This document shows, in pieces, positions 9,721 through 19,607 of a DNA stretch of 31,810 nucleotides. Each line of letters begins with the position of its first letter. The first letter of the stretch is position 1. Source of the DNA: Asterionellopsis glacialis (Eukaryota; Bacillariophyta; Plagiogrammaphyceae; Rhaphoneidales; Asterionellopsidaceae); contig WKLE02002083.1 in NCBI GenBank assembly GCA_014885115.2, positions 1 through 31,810 on the forward strand, read 5' to 3'. The translations under genes and the position numbers were made by a program. The notes under the pieces are model-generated. The model saw only the letters and a list, made by a program, of their open reading frames with translations. It was not told the DNA's origin and did not search any database.

Positions 9721-11482
9721 CTATGGTGCGGCGGCTGCAACACTTCGATCACCATACCCACTAATATGGGGATTCCCTTCAATGGCAGTTGCTGCTTTGG
9801 AACTCATATAGCTTGCGTACATGGCCACACTAGCCAGTATAGCTGCACGGATGGGCCACTTTTTCAAAAAGATAGCACTTGCCACTGTGACTATCCAACT
9901 ACCCATTTTAATCTTCTTCAAAACCTTCAACGCCTTGCGACATTTGCTACATTGTTTGGAATGGTATTCCCAGGGATCAATCTGTTCCACACGACTTAGT
10001 TTGGTTAAATCTTGAATGGAGGATGCTCCATACGTATTGGGTGGTGCTGTACTAAATCCATTTTCTTTCCACCATTTGCGAAAGGTAAGTACACCTATAT
10101 CCGAGTTGGAGGCATACTTGTATGCCAATTGTGCAGAGGATCGTTTACGTGCTGCAATTTCAGCATCATGTAGCCATGAATCTGTATTGAGGAATCGATT
10201 ACTTCCGGCATGTAATAACCATGTGGGAAACCCCTTGATTGTAAATTGTTTAAAAAGGACACGCGACCGTCCAGCACGGACTGGTACAATGTGAATATTA
10301 AGATCGGTTTTGTACTCTCCATCCTCTTGTTTGGTACGAAAATGATACACGGATGGTCGTTGAAAGGACACGATTCCACTGTATTTATTGCATAGATAAA
10401 TAGGGTTTTGTGTGTTGCAAGTAATCATGGTGAGAGGGGGGGGAGGGGGAGTTTTAGAAAATGGTTGTATGAACGATAGATTATTATGATTCAAAACACG
10501 ATCCTCACATAAACACGCAGTAATAAAAATTTCGATCCATTCCATAACATTTTGCATTCACAACGACTTGCTTTGCCTAAACTTACGTTCGTTCTCTACC
10601 TCTTGAGACATCTTCAAAAGATACTTCCACATGTGTAAAGTTATTGGCTACAACTTCCATGGGAATTGGTGATCCTTCCGTACGGACACTTTGTAATTTA
10701 TGATGTGCAAATGGTATATGAGCTGGATCCATAAAGTTTTCAATGAGAAAGTCAGCACTATAGGGTAATTCACGAACATAATAGGTGGCGTTATTTTCAA
10801 CATCTTCTTGGACTGTGCGGAACATTTGTTCCGGCAAGAGGGATTGGGGAAACATTTCACCGTGTACCGATGCCGGTAAGAATGCAAAAATTAAATCACC
10901 AGCAAGATGAACGGGTAAGGATTGTGCTGAATTGGTTCGTTGGAGTTGTTTGGATAATTCCCTGCCCTCATCTAATTGGGGTAAGGATGTTAATGTCCCG
11001 TCTGTATCAAATTGCCATCCATGGTAAGGACATTCAATGCAATTTGTATCAGGATCAATCCGTCCCTGTGATAGTGGTGCTAACCGATGCGGACACTCAT
11101 CCATTAATACAGACCATAATGATGATGTAGTATCATCATCACTTTTATCACTGTTTTTCTTCCAAACCACTAAATCAAGACCCATTACAGTAATTTGTTG
11201 TGGACCAAGACCATCAAGAGCTGTAGCACTTCCAATAGGGATCCATGCTCCAATGTTGTCTTGCTGCTCCTGTTTTGGATCATTCGTAGTCGAAGCACTA
11301 GCAGTAGACCTTAGTTGCAGCAATAGATCCTGATGAGATCGAAAAAGTTGTGATGAAAACGCTGCATTGCCAGTCCTTGTTGTCTTTCCGGCAAGTCCCA
11401 AAGATGGTACGGTTTGAAATGACAGTACAGCAAATGGACCGGCAGAGATAAGAACTATCAATCCTATAAGGAAAGAAGTCAT
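9721..11482 (-). CDS. Plastid Rieske oxygenase of the PAO/Tic55/PTC52 family
   Basis: Two exons, 11482-10587 and 10378-9721, joined across a 208-base GT-AG intron; 517 residues. The splice gives a continuous GRERT-GIVSF, whereas reading through hits stops. Residues 1-20 are a signal peptide, with Phe22 shortly after Ser21, fitting bipartite plastid import. The Rieske 2Fe-2S motif is C130-x-H132 and C151-x2-H154 (CPHRLAPL, CPYHGWQF). The mononuclear iron site is D252-x2-H255-x4-H260 (NFMDPAHIPFAHH). A CxxC (C442, C445) lies before two C-terminal hydrophobic helices, as in pheophorbide a oxygenase, Tic55 and PTC52. Likely a plastid-membrane, ferredoxin-fed oxygenase acting on a chlorophyll-type ring. 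The exact substrate (pheophorbide a, protochlorophyllide or another pigment) cannot be told from sequence. Start chosen at the first ATG that begins the signal peptide. Confidence 0.9.
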
Positions 11483-12938
11483 AGTACTCTTGTCAAAAGT
11501 TACGCTTCGTTCACGTTGCAACCCAACGACACTTTTGATGTTGGTGTGTTTCAAGAGATACCGGTATACACGTCTTGTGGATCAAAAGATATGTGTGTGA
11601 TGATGATGTGTTCTTTCTCGATCGTCTCTTTGTTCGAGCTTCGGTGCCGTAGGACTTTAACGCTAGTCCTAATCCTCTAGTCTTCAGAACTAGCACCATT
11701 TTTACATACTGTACCCTTTACCTTGCACCCGCCCGCTAACGTATAACCTCTAGAGGTCCTACTGTAGGAGAAGGTGAGAGGTGTGTATCTATGAAAAAAT
11801 AACAATATAAAATGATTCATTGATGTTCCTCGCCCGTGCAATAACAGCAAGTAAAGTATGTTGCATCATATGTACGTATAAGGATTACTATTTAGTCCCT
11901 CCTATGAAAAATGCTTTTACATACAAGTAAGTTACTGTACGTATAATGTACTAGTAACATAACAAGAAGATAGATACGAAATACAGGAAGATTCTCTAGA
12001 AGAATAACACAGATTCTTTCAGTAAAAAATGGTCGTGGAATTCATATTCCACTAAATAGCCATGTCGCAAGAACAAATTAGTTATTGACAATTTTAACAT
12101 GTATGTATGTTGGACAGACTTTTTAAAAGAGTATATGTTCACCTAGATGGTAATAACACGATCAGCATTAAAATATAAGACTAGAGTCTCTACTAGCTCC
12201 GAAACTTTTGTCTACTATACACGATTCATTATTTAAGATCTCTACCAGGTACAAGCAAGTAGTATGTACAGTGGTGTACCATATCGTTTGTGTCATTTTT
12301 TCTTTTTTCGATCAACCTGCCTCGCTCGCTCTCCCAGGAACTTTTTCTTCTTCTTACTTTTCATCCTTCGGTTTCGTCTCTCTGTGTTTCGTCGGAGATA
12401 TCTTTTTCACGTATGTCTCCCTACTTCTATTGCGTACAGGTACCAGGTATATTTATTCGGTCTTTTTCTTCTTGGCAGCACTATTTTTTTGGCACTTTGG
12501 GGGGGACTTGCTGTGGTCTTTTTTGTGTAGCGTGTCCTTTTTTTTTTTTGCCATTGAATCGCCTTTACGCGTTTTCTTACATGCATCGACACCAAGCGCC
12601 CACCACGAAAAGCTGGAAACTATACCTTGGGACGAAATAGACAGCACAACACTCTACACGACAGATTCAACATTGACAGAGCCATAATCAATTTAAAGAA
12701 ACCAAAAGGCAGAGTATAGAACCCGCGTACCCAAAGACGACATTCAGTTATCCGACATTCCGATACTTGATCTCAATCTTTGCAAAGAAGTTGCAAGTGG
12801 TCAAGTTTCTATTTTTTATTTGTAGTGGTTCGTTCATTTTTGGTATAGATAGAGACAACCACTTTTTCCACGTTTTTTTAATAAAGTTTCACAAGACATT
12901 ATTCCGTGCTAATAATTCTACACTGTAATACTACTAAA
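11483..12938. other. Divergent intergenic region, about 1.45 kb
   Basis: Separates the starts of the Rieske oxygenase and the transporter, so it should hold both promoters. It contains a 12-base palindrome ACCTCTAGAGGT (11746-11757), TACCAGGTAC (12243-12252), ACAGGTACCAGGTA (12436-12449), and a long T/C-rich tract at 12290-12560. A frame of about 160 codons crosses the T/C-rich tract but starts at TTG and looks like a by-product of base composition. Confidence 0.45.
12436..12449. promoter_or_regulatory. GGTACC-type motif ACAGGTACCAGGTA
   Basis: This 14-mer is identical to the one at 15938-15951 and is an incomplete copy of the palindrome at 16070. It lies 503 bases before the transporter ATG. 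Function unknown. Confidence 0.3.
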
Positions 12939-14675
12939 ATGATGTTTGCTCATCATCGTTCCAAAGCAAACCATAATAATAATCGTGAAATGCAAGGGAA
13001 TGATGGTGATGGTGGTTTATCCGGAGTGGAAATGCAACCCATGTCTACGGAAAGTACAACCACAACCGCAACTTCTAGTACGAACAGTGACCCCGCAACA
13101 GGCCATCGTAATGGTGTAGGTTCTGGCATTATTTATCCACTTGAATTGAATGATACTCTCCTGGAGGATGACGGTGATACAGAGTCTTCCTTTGGACAAC
13201 CCTTGTTACCCATGACAGAATATGCCAATCATAATAAAGATGGACATCATCATCATCATCCTGGTGGTATAACACCTGCAGTTGTACCACAACGTTGGGT
13301 ACAATTATTTTATTTAAGCATGTTGGCGTTATTGAGTGATTGGATATGTTTTTCCTTGGCCGCATGTCCATCGACATTTGAAAAGGAGGCATATCCAGGA
13401 CATTCCTCATCGTCACTCATTGATATGTTTTTGTTTATGAATGTAGCATCCTGTTTCTTTGTGACGGATGTAGTAGCTAAATTTGGATTGCAACGGACGG
13501 TTCAAACAGCGTCAGCCTTAATGACGGTGGGGTGTTGGTTACGGAGTGGTTTATCTATTGTAGGTGTACTCCAATACTTATGGCATTGGATATCCAACGT
13601 TATACTTTGGAATACAGAAGATGAAGACAACAACAACATGTCCATCAAGGAATCTGAATATTTTACATTAGTGTCGTACCCCATGTTAGTGACAGGGACT
13701 CTCATGGTGGGTGCCGCACAACCCTTCTTTCAGTGTACACCACCCCTGTTGAGTGCACAATGGTTTGCTAGTGATGAACGTGCCACGTCCACAGCTGTGG
13801 CCTTGAATTTTAATCAAATTGGGATAGCCACTGCATTTTTAGTAGGTGGTTCCATGGGTACCACCTCGGAGGGGATCATTTGGTATTTTTTACTCATATC
13901 AGTACTATGTACCATTTGCTGTATGGGTACATTTTGGCAATTTGAAGCCTTGCCTCCTGTACCACCGTCTACATCGGAACTTGAAAAGTTAATCAAGGGT
14001 GATGTCGAACCACCATTTTTGGTATCGGCGAAAAAATTCTTCAACACACCTGGATTTGCCAGACCCTTGGCAGCATTTATATGCAGTATTGCTATCACCA
14101 ACATTGTGGGTGCCTTTATTGATGAAGTCATGGCACGTGGTGGTATCACCAAACGGTCTTCTGTTGCCCTGGCGGGAAGTGGTTTTGAAATGGCTATATT
14201 GTTGGGGGGAATCATCTTGGGTGGCCATGTCGATAAAACCAAGGCATACAAAAAAGTGACCTTGCTTTGTATTGCATTATCTATCGTATTCGTGATACCC
14301 CTAGGACTTACCGAACATGCCCTGGGGAAAGAACCAGCATTGATTGTAATAAGTTTACTAGGTTTGGGTTTCTTTACAGGACCTATACAACCTATTAATG
14401 CTGAATTGGCTGTGGATGTTACCTACCCTGGTGATGAAACAGCTGTGGAAAGTGTACAACAAATTGGTGGTAACCTCGTATCCGCCATCTTGGTTCCCCT
14501 CGCCGAACGTGCTGCACGTGAAGATTATCAATTATTACCTGATATTCCTATATTGGCAAGTGATATACGTGGTGATGTTATTTTATTAATGACCATATCA
14601 CTCATGACCTACGTCTTTTTTAGTGGATTTGATGCACCACTACGAAGAACATTTGCGGATCGCGAAGATAAGTAA
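12939..14675 (+). CDS. MFS membrane transporter, FLVCR/SLC49-like
   Basis: 578 residues, no intron; start taken at the first of two adjacent ATGs (12939), since the frame upstream begins only at GTG. The first ~118 residues are hydrophilic, acidic and low in complexity, with a His run (HHHHHP), and should be cytosolic. About twelve hydrophobic segments follow, starting at WVQLFYLSMLALLSDW, with a central cytosolic loop near GDVEPPFLVSAKKFF. The segment GPIQPINAELAVDVTYPGDE resembles the family signature near helix 10/11 of feline leukaemia virus subgroup C receptor-related carriers (SLC49), whose members carry haem, choline/ethanolamine or other small solutes. Substrate cannot be predicted. 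MFS assignment is firm; the subfamily is likely. Confidence 0.8.
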   Translation: MMFAHHRSKANHNNNREMQGNDGDGGLSGVEMQPMSTESTTTTATSSTNSDPATGHRNGVGSGIIYPLELNDTLLEDDGDTESSFGQPLLPMTEYANHNKDGHHHHHPGGITPAVVPQRWVQLFYLSMLALLSDWICFSLAACPSTFEKEAYPGHSSSSLIDMFLFMNVASCFFVTDVVAKFGLQRTVQTASALMTVGCWLRSGLSIVGVLQYLWHWISNVILWNTEDEDNNNMSIKESEYFTLVSYPMLVTGTLMVGAAQPFFQCTPPLLSAQWFASDERATSTAVALNFNQIGIATAFLVGGSMGTTSEGIIWYFLLISVLCTICCMGTFWQFEALPPVPPSTSELEKLIKGDVEPPFLVSAKKFFNTPGFARPLAAFICSIAITNIVGAFIDEVMARGGITKRSSVALAGSGFEMAILLGGIILGGHVDKTKAYKKVTLLCIALSIVFVIPLGLTEHALGKEPALIVISLLGLGFFTGPIQPINAELAVDVTYPGDETAVESVQQIGGNLVSAILVPLAERAAREDYQLLPDIPILASDIRGDVILLMTISLMTYVFFSGFDAPLRRTFADREDK

Positions 14676-15312
14676 AAAAACACACACACATGGGTCATTC
14701 AATTAGTATCCCGACACCTCGACAGGTTTGTACACAGTATCGTAAATGTCGGTTGTTGGTTGTTGTAGTAGGATTAGAGGCTAAGTGGGTGGGGAGGTTG
14801 GGAACAAGGAACTGACAAAAATGAGAAAGTACCGTACTAGTGAAACACAATAAAAGGGTGCACCAAGTATAGTACTCACAGTGTGGCTAGGTGCCAAATC
14901 AGTACACTTTAGACATGCTGTATGATGATATTGATAAATGGACAAAGAAGTAATTTTGTTCTGCTACATTCATCTGCCTCCTGTGAGAGATAGACAGGTA
15001 TCATCAATCATAGTTGTCTGTCTCTGCACGTACTAGGATACAAATACCATATCCGTGTTGTTGCTGCCTTTTTTTATAGGAAAAATGTTAAATGATTCTA
15101 CTCTCAAAGGATGCGTGCTTGACGGAGAGGTGGTCTCTCTTCCTAGTTCGGTACTGTGTAATATTATATTATTTGATAAACTAGGGTTTTATTCTTCCTA
15201 TTGTCATAATATAACGTCATGAAAGCAAATATAGAAATAAACTTGTGGTGTTCATTGTTCAAAAACTGCAGTGCCGTTCATTGTAATTTCGTATCTATTC
15301 CCTTTTAATCCT
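14676..15312. other. Intergenic, 3' of the transporter
   Basis: No coding frame seen. Begins with a short CA run after the stop codon, then mixed AT-rich sequence. Probably the transporter's 3' end and spacer. Confidence 0.35.
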
Positions 15313-15876
15313 TCATGGTTGTAGTTTCGACACAATGGAGTAATCATTCAGAAGCAGGCAATCATCATTAGGATCAATCTGTTGTGCAACAGGACGGTGT
15401 ATGATATCACATAACTCCACACACTCATCAATTTGATTTTCTTTTTTTACATTGATCCCACACAGGGTGTGGTGTGGATATAAAATTATAATGTTTTGGG
15501 CACCGATGGTAGGAACATTTTGGTTCATGATTAGAGGTAAATAAACGTTTCACTTTCGGACATTTCTGGATAAGCACATCACGGTTATGGAATAGTTCTC
15601 ATTAAATGATATATACCCACAGGTACTATATCATGTTCAGATAGAACTAATTCTTCTCTTGCAAAATTACGTTGTGTGAGAGTTGTGCTACACGTTTCCA
15701 TAACACTGTGGATAATAAGACGTCACGTTTGGAAGTTGTATTTTGAATTTGTTCTAGCATAAAGTGTGCCCCTGAGAATACAAATGTGAAAGTTTGTTGT
15801 TATGATTATTTAAAAGATATTGTCTGATTTCTGGTTTTCCAGATGATCCGTAGTCGTAATCAGGTATGAAATATCC
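15313..15876 (-). pseudogene. Decayed protein-coding gene, family unknown
   Basis: On the minus strand, protein-like sequence runs from about 15876 to the stop at 15313 but moves between frames. Successive pieces include GYFIPDYDYGSSGKPEIRQY, FSGAHFMLEQIQNTTSKRD, TQRNFAREELVLSEHDIVPV and QNIIILYPHHTLCGIN, ending with QQIDPNDDCLLLNDYSIV. At least three frameshifts separate them, with no room for introns at the joins. The composition is protein-like and unlike the neighbouring spacer. The last piece could pass as a 71-residue ORF from ATG 15528, but reads as the tail of a broken gene. I do not recognise the family, and a sequencing or assembly error in a real gene is the main alternative. Confidence 0.42.
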
Positions 15877-15937
15877 TCTTCCTTAGTCAATTTGCCTGGC
15901 TAAGAGGCGGACCGAGGGCGTGGAGAGTTGAGATATT

Positions 15938-15951
15938 ACAGGTACCAGGTA
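15938..15951. promoter_or_regulatory. GGTACC-type motif ACAGGTACCAGGTA
   Basis: Identical 14-mer to 12436-12449; followed at once by the alternating ACGTACGTA. Lies 484 bases before the oxygenase ATG. Confidence 0.3.
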
Positions 15952-16069
15952 CGTACGTAATGTAGAACAACAACAGAACACAAAGGCTCTATCTTACCAA
16001 GTACCAGGATTACCCTATCATCAAGTATAATACCTGTACTGTCTGTGTCTAGAGTAGAGGACCTACATG

Positions 16070-16085
16070 TACCTGGTACCAGGTA
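16070..16085. promoter_or_regulatory. Perfect 16-bp palindrome TACCTGGTACCAGGTA
   Basis: Reads the same on both strands and is the core of the palindrome at 6968 without the extra TA at its centre. Lies 352 bases before the 2OG oxygenase ATG. Candidate dimeric binding site. Confidence 0.4.
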
Positions 16086-16421
16086 AGTACTACTCCAATA
16101 GAGAGGTCCTGTAGAGTTTCTACTGGCAACTTGAGGTTGAAGCCAAATAAATAAAGCAAGGTGCGTGAGCGAGGAGGAGAACAATCCCTTTTCTGTGACT
16201 CAAAAAAGGGGGGGGCCACAAACAAGCTTTCAAAAAAATTCTCGCACAGACCAACACACTTTGACACTACAGACTGTAGGAAAATAATTGCAATCGTTTC
16301 TTTCATCTTGTGTATTGCTTGACACGAGAGATATTGTGTCGTCGTCGTCGTCTCGGTAACATACGATATACACGGCAGTGCGTACAATAACAAAATCTAT
16401 GTTACATGATTCTTGTAAAGA

Positions 16422-17525
16422 ATGAAACGTTTACCATTGCTTGATATACGCAAATGGTACAGTAATCCTGGTACTTTTGCGGAAGAACTTCGACAGGCAT
16501 GTCATCGGGTAGGATTTTTCACATTACAACATGATTTACCATCAGGACTTTCAGAAAGAATGCTCCAAGAAACGAATCGGTTCTTTGCACTTTCTCGTAA
16601 AACCAAGTTATCCATGTCGTATGAACATAGTCCAGCATTCCGAGGATACATGGCATTGGGCAAGGAAAATACATCTGGAAAAATTGATTTTCGAGAACAA
16701 TTGGAACTGGCATCTGAAACAACCTCGAACCAAAAGTTGAATCCTCATGCATGGCCTGAATATTATGAACGACTACGAGGGCCAAATCCATGGCCTGATT
16801 TAGATCTGAAACAATGTGTACATGAATATGTGTATCATTTGAATCGGATATCCAAATCATTGACAGAAGCTCTGTGCGTTGCATTGCAATTAGAAAGGAA
16901 TGCATTCGGACACTTATTTGAAGATCCATTTTGGCAACTCAAACTTGCTTCTGTCTCATTACCATCCATATCCTGTAAAAATGATCATGGTGAGGAAGAA
17001 ATAGATCAAGAATTCTTTGGGGTTGGCGCACATACCGATACGGGGTTCTTAACGTTATTGCTACAAGATGATATTGGAGGGTTACAAGTCTATACAGAAG
17101 GAGAATGGATCGATGTACCACCAGCGGGACCTAATATATTCGTTTGTAACATTGGTGAAGTAGCTGAAATTGCTTCGGGTGGATACCTATTGGCAACACC
17201 CCATCGCGTTTTGTTGCCAGATGCTGTTGTCGAACGGAAGCAATCCAATAGGTTGTCTGTTCCATTTTTTTACAATCCAACGCTCTCTGCTAAAGTTGAC
17301 ACAGTTGGTCTTCCAAATAATCTATGCTGGGAACGAGATAATCAACAACAGCATTGGAGACGAAAAGATAACTCCCTTTTGAAGGTTTACGGTGAAAATG
17401 CATTCAAAAGTTTAGCTCGATCGCACCCCTCCATCATTTCTAGACACCATGGAGATCTTGAATTGTTAGACGATGGTAGAATTGTGTTGAAAGAAGGACA
17501 ATTTGCTGAACAAAAAATAGTATAG
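16422..17525 (+). CDS. 2-oxoglutarate/Fe(II)-dependent oxygenase, isopenicillin N synthase-like
   Basis: 367 residues in one exon, ATG at 16422. The N-terminal half matches the DIOX_N type: LPLLDIRKW, then ACHRVGFFTLQHD and KTKLSMSYEHSPAFRGYMALG. The C-terminal double-stranded beta-helix has the iron triad H204-x-D206 (GAHTDTGFLTLL) and H261 (TPHRV), and the 2-oxoglutarate-binding R277-x-S279 (NRLSV). NPWPDLDL and the substrate-side loops also fit the plant/fungal soluble 2OG oxygenases. It should hydroxylate or otherwise oxidise a small molecule in the cytosol; no targeting signal is seen. The substrate is unknown. Neighbours give no pathway clue. Confidence 0.9.
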   Translation: MKRLPLLDIRKWYSNPGTFAEELRQACHRVGFFTLQHDLPSGLSERMLQETNRFFALSRKTKLSMSYEHSPAFRGYMALGKENTSGKIDFREQLELASETTSNQKLNPHAWPEYYERLRGPNPWPDLDLKQCVHEYVYHLNRISKSLTEALCVALQLERNAFGHLFEDPFWQLKLASVSLPSISCKNDHGEEEIDQEFFGVGAHTDTGFLTLLLQDDIGGLQVYTEGEWIDVPPAGPNIFVCNIGEVAEIASGGYLLATPHRVLLPDAVVERKQSNRLSVPFFYNPTLSAKVDTVGLPNNLCWERDNQQQHWRRKDNSLLKVYGENAFKSLARSHPSIISRHHGDLELLDDGRIVLKEGQFAEQKIV

Positions 17526-17618
17526 TTGCTTTTTTCTTTGCATCATTATTTGAAATTGATACATGCTAGAGTAAAATGCTCAAATTATTTAAGTTTTATA
17601 ATGGTCTAGTTAAACAGC

Positions 17619-18860
17619 TTAAAGGTCACCTGGTTTCAATGCCATATCACCAGTCCAGCTTGAACCTCCTTCGAGGGAGACAGGGTCAAACTTGACACTT
17701 TCAACACAGACGAAGTTGTTGTAACCCATTCCCTCATTTCCGAAAGGATTCCACAAGACGGTATCTTCCCATCCAGCAGTGTTAAGAACCGACAACTAGA
17801 AGAAGAAAATCAAAACAAGAAAGCAAAAAATGAGTTATTGGTCGGGCCTTTCGTCTCTTGCTAGCATACAGTGCATCATGAATACTCTTTCAGACTTACA
17901 GATTTTCCGGTACCCTTGTCGTTAAGGACGGGGTCATTGACACCCTTGTAAACACGGTCGTATTCTTCACCAATGGTAATAACACTGCGTTCTTCAGTCT
18001 GCATTTCACCCTCACCAACCATTTTGTTAAGGAATTCCTTACCCTCAAAGGATCCGGCAATTTCAAGGTTGTCAATGGATGAGACGGTGAAGTAAGAATG
18101 AAGAGCAGCTTGGAAGTCGAATGATTCTTCTCCCTTGTTCTCGACAAACATTTTGGTTGAGAGTTGATCGTCACCAAGTTCAACAGAGAATGTGCACAAA
18201 AATTCCTTATCCCACATTTCCTTGGTGTAATCAGAAGGAGCCATTTCAAGTTCGACGGTAGTGTCAGTCATGGACTTGACAGTCCAGTTGACATTACGTG
18301 CGAATCCGTGCTGTTGGATCTCACCAGGTCCGAACTGAAGTGTAGCGAAAGGAGTTAAGAAACAAAAGAAAATAAACTTGTCAGAACGCTATCTTTCACC
18401 GCAAAACATTCCTCGCAAAACTTAAAAGAACCAAACATACCTGAGGCCAGCAGTGAGACAAACCTCCACTGATGGGTTTTGATCCGTCCATCTTGGCATC
18501 GGGGCGAACAGCAATGTATTCGTTACCTTCGCCATCCTTGTAGGAAGTTACAACACCACCGAAAAGGTAGATTTCAGAGGAGGCGCCTGTATCAGCATTG
18601 ACAAGTTTGACATATTCAAGACCTTCATCATTGGTCATAAGGCCAGCTTCCTCTGCAACTGTGGTGGCACCATCATCGCTGTATCCTCTTGCTTCAGCCC
18701 ACTTGCTACGAGAAGCAATCTTTTGTTTGTTGCGACTATCGAAAAGAGCAGTGGATGAGGCATCTGCGACACGAGTGGTAGGAGCAAAGGCAGTTGGGCC
18801 AACTCCGAATCCAGAAACGGAAGCAGCGGAAAGGGCAAGAAGGGCAAGGTTAAGCTTCAT
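17619..18860 (-). CDS. Plastid-targeted glucose-6-phosphate 1-epimerase (aldose 1-epimerase family)
   Basis: Three exons, 18860-18441, 18334-17900 and 17795-17619, with GT-AG phase-0 introns of 106 and 104 bases; 343 residues. Start at ATG 18860; the five codons before it contain no ATG. Residues 1-17 are a signal peptide cleaved before Phe18 (SVSG/FGVGPTAFAP), the classic diatom plastid signal. Family marks: GGLSHCWPQFGPGEIQQHGFARNVNW spans the first splice join, with H149 (QHGFAR) and H219 (ALHSYF) and the catalytic-type Glu at 317 (VCVESVKF), plus EEYDRVYKG. It interconverts alpha and beta anomers of glucose 6-phosphate, likely in the plastid stroma or periplastid space. The codons look more C-ending (GTC, GAC, TTC) than those of neighbouring genes, suggesting high expression. 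Confidence 0.9.
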
Positions 18861-19607
18861 GGTGACGAAATCCAAAAAATGTATTCTTTTCGCTGTCCCG
18901 AAAACGAATGATCGTTTGAGAAAGGGGCTTCCCTGGTAGTAGTTTCTCTAAGTAATACTTGCACAATACATTTCCTCCACCGCAGTCTCGTGTTGTGATG
19001 ATTCTTCGAATCCTTGTGCATGTGATGTCTCCTGACGCGTGCGGCGATCCAGCTAAGTGCAAAACGGCGGGAAAGATTCGTCTCTATGACGTACGCGTGG
19101 TCGCAGGACGGACATCATTCATTTGGAACACATCATGATTCATGATAAGATGATGATGATGACATAAAAATATCAAAATGCTCAATACGATAAGGAGTGA
19201 TTTGATATCGTCTGTCTGTTGTGCGGGAAGGAGGGCGGGATGGGAAATCTTGTCTCATTCCCGCATAATACCCAGATTCAAAATCTATTCTCCGTAAATA
19301 AACGTTAATTTGTATCATTTTTAAGTGTACAGTATTAGCTGGTAGATTATACAACGTTAAATATCTTTCATACAGTACACCAGTTACAAAGGACATTTAT
19401 TGTATACCCCTTCCTGCAAAGACAACTAACTGCCTGGTCACACTTTTTGGTTTTTCACCGTTATGATATAGGTATCCTTCCCCTCGTGATTTTTTTTCAA
19501 GAACATCGATTCACCGCATGTATCTCGATCAGCTCTGTTACAAGTATTTGTACCAGATGCTGTCACGGTAGGATCATCTCTGGGTGTCTATTATTAACAA
19601 CGATACA
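18861..19607. promoter_or_regulatory. Divergent promoter region with CRE-like elements
   Basis: Lies between two divergent start codons (epimerase, minus; EF-hand protein, plus). On the plus strand TGACGC (19033-19038) and TGACGT (19087-19092) stand 173 and 227 bases from the epimerase ATG, each next to an ACGCGT. TGACGT, ACGTCA and TGACGC are the CO2/cAMP-responsive elements described in diatom carbonic anhydrase promoters. Their use here is inference. A short GATGATGATGATGAC run lies at 19149-19163. Confidence 0.35.

Larger units (their letters stand above)
15877..16421. other. Upstream region of the oxygenase, motif-rich
   Basis: About 545 bases before the 2OG oxygenase ATG. Contains ACAGGTACCAGGTA (15938), GTACCAGGAT (16001) and a perfect 16-base palindrome (16070), plus a G-run at about 16208-16216. 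No gene seen. Confidence 0.4.

Noticed and set aside
12208..12687. 159-codon plus-strand frame rich in Phe/Leu/Ser
   Set aside because: Starts at TTG, overlaps several other open frames, and reflects a T/C-rich upstream tract; no family features.
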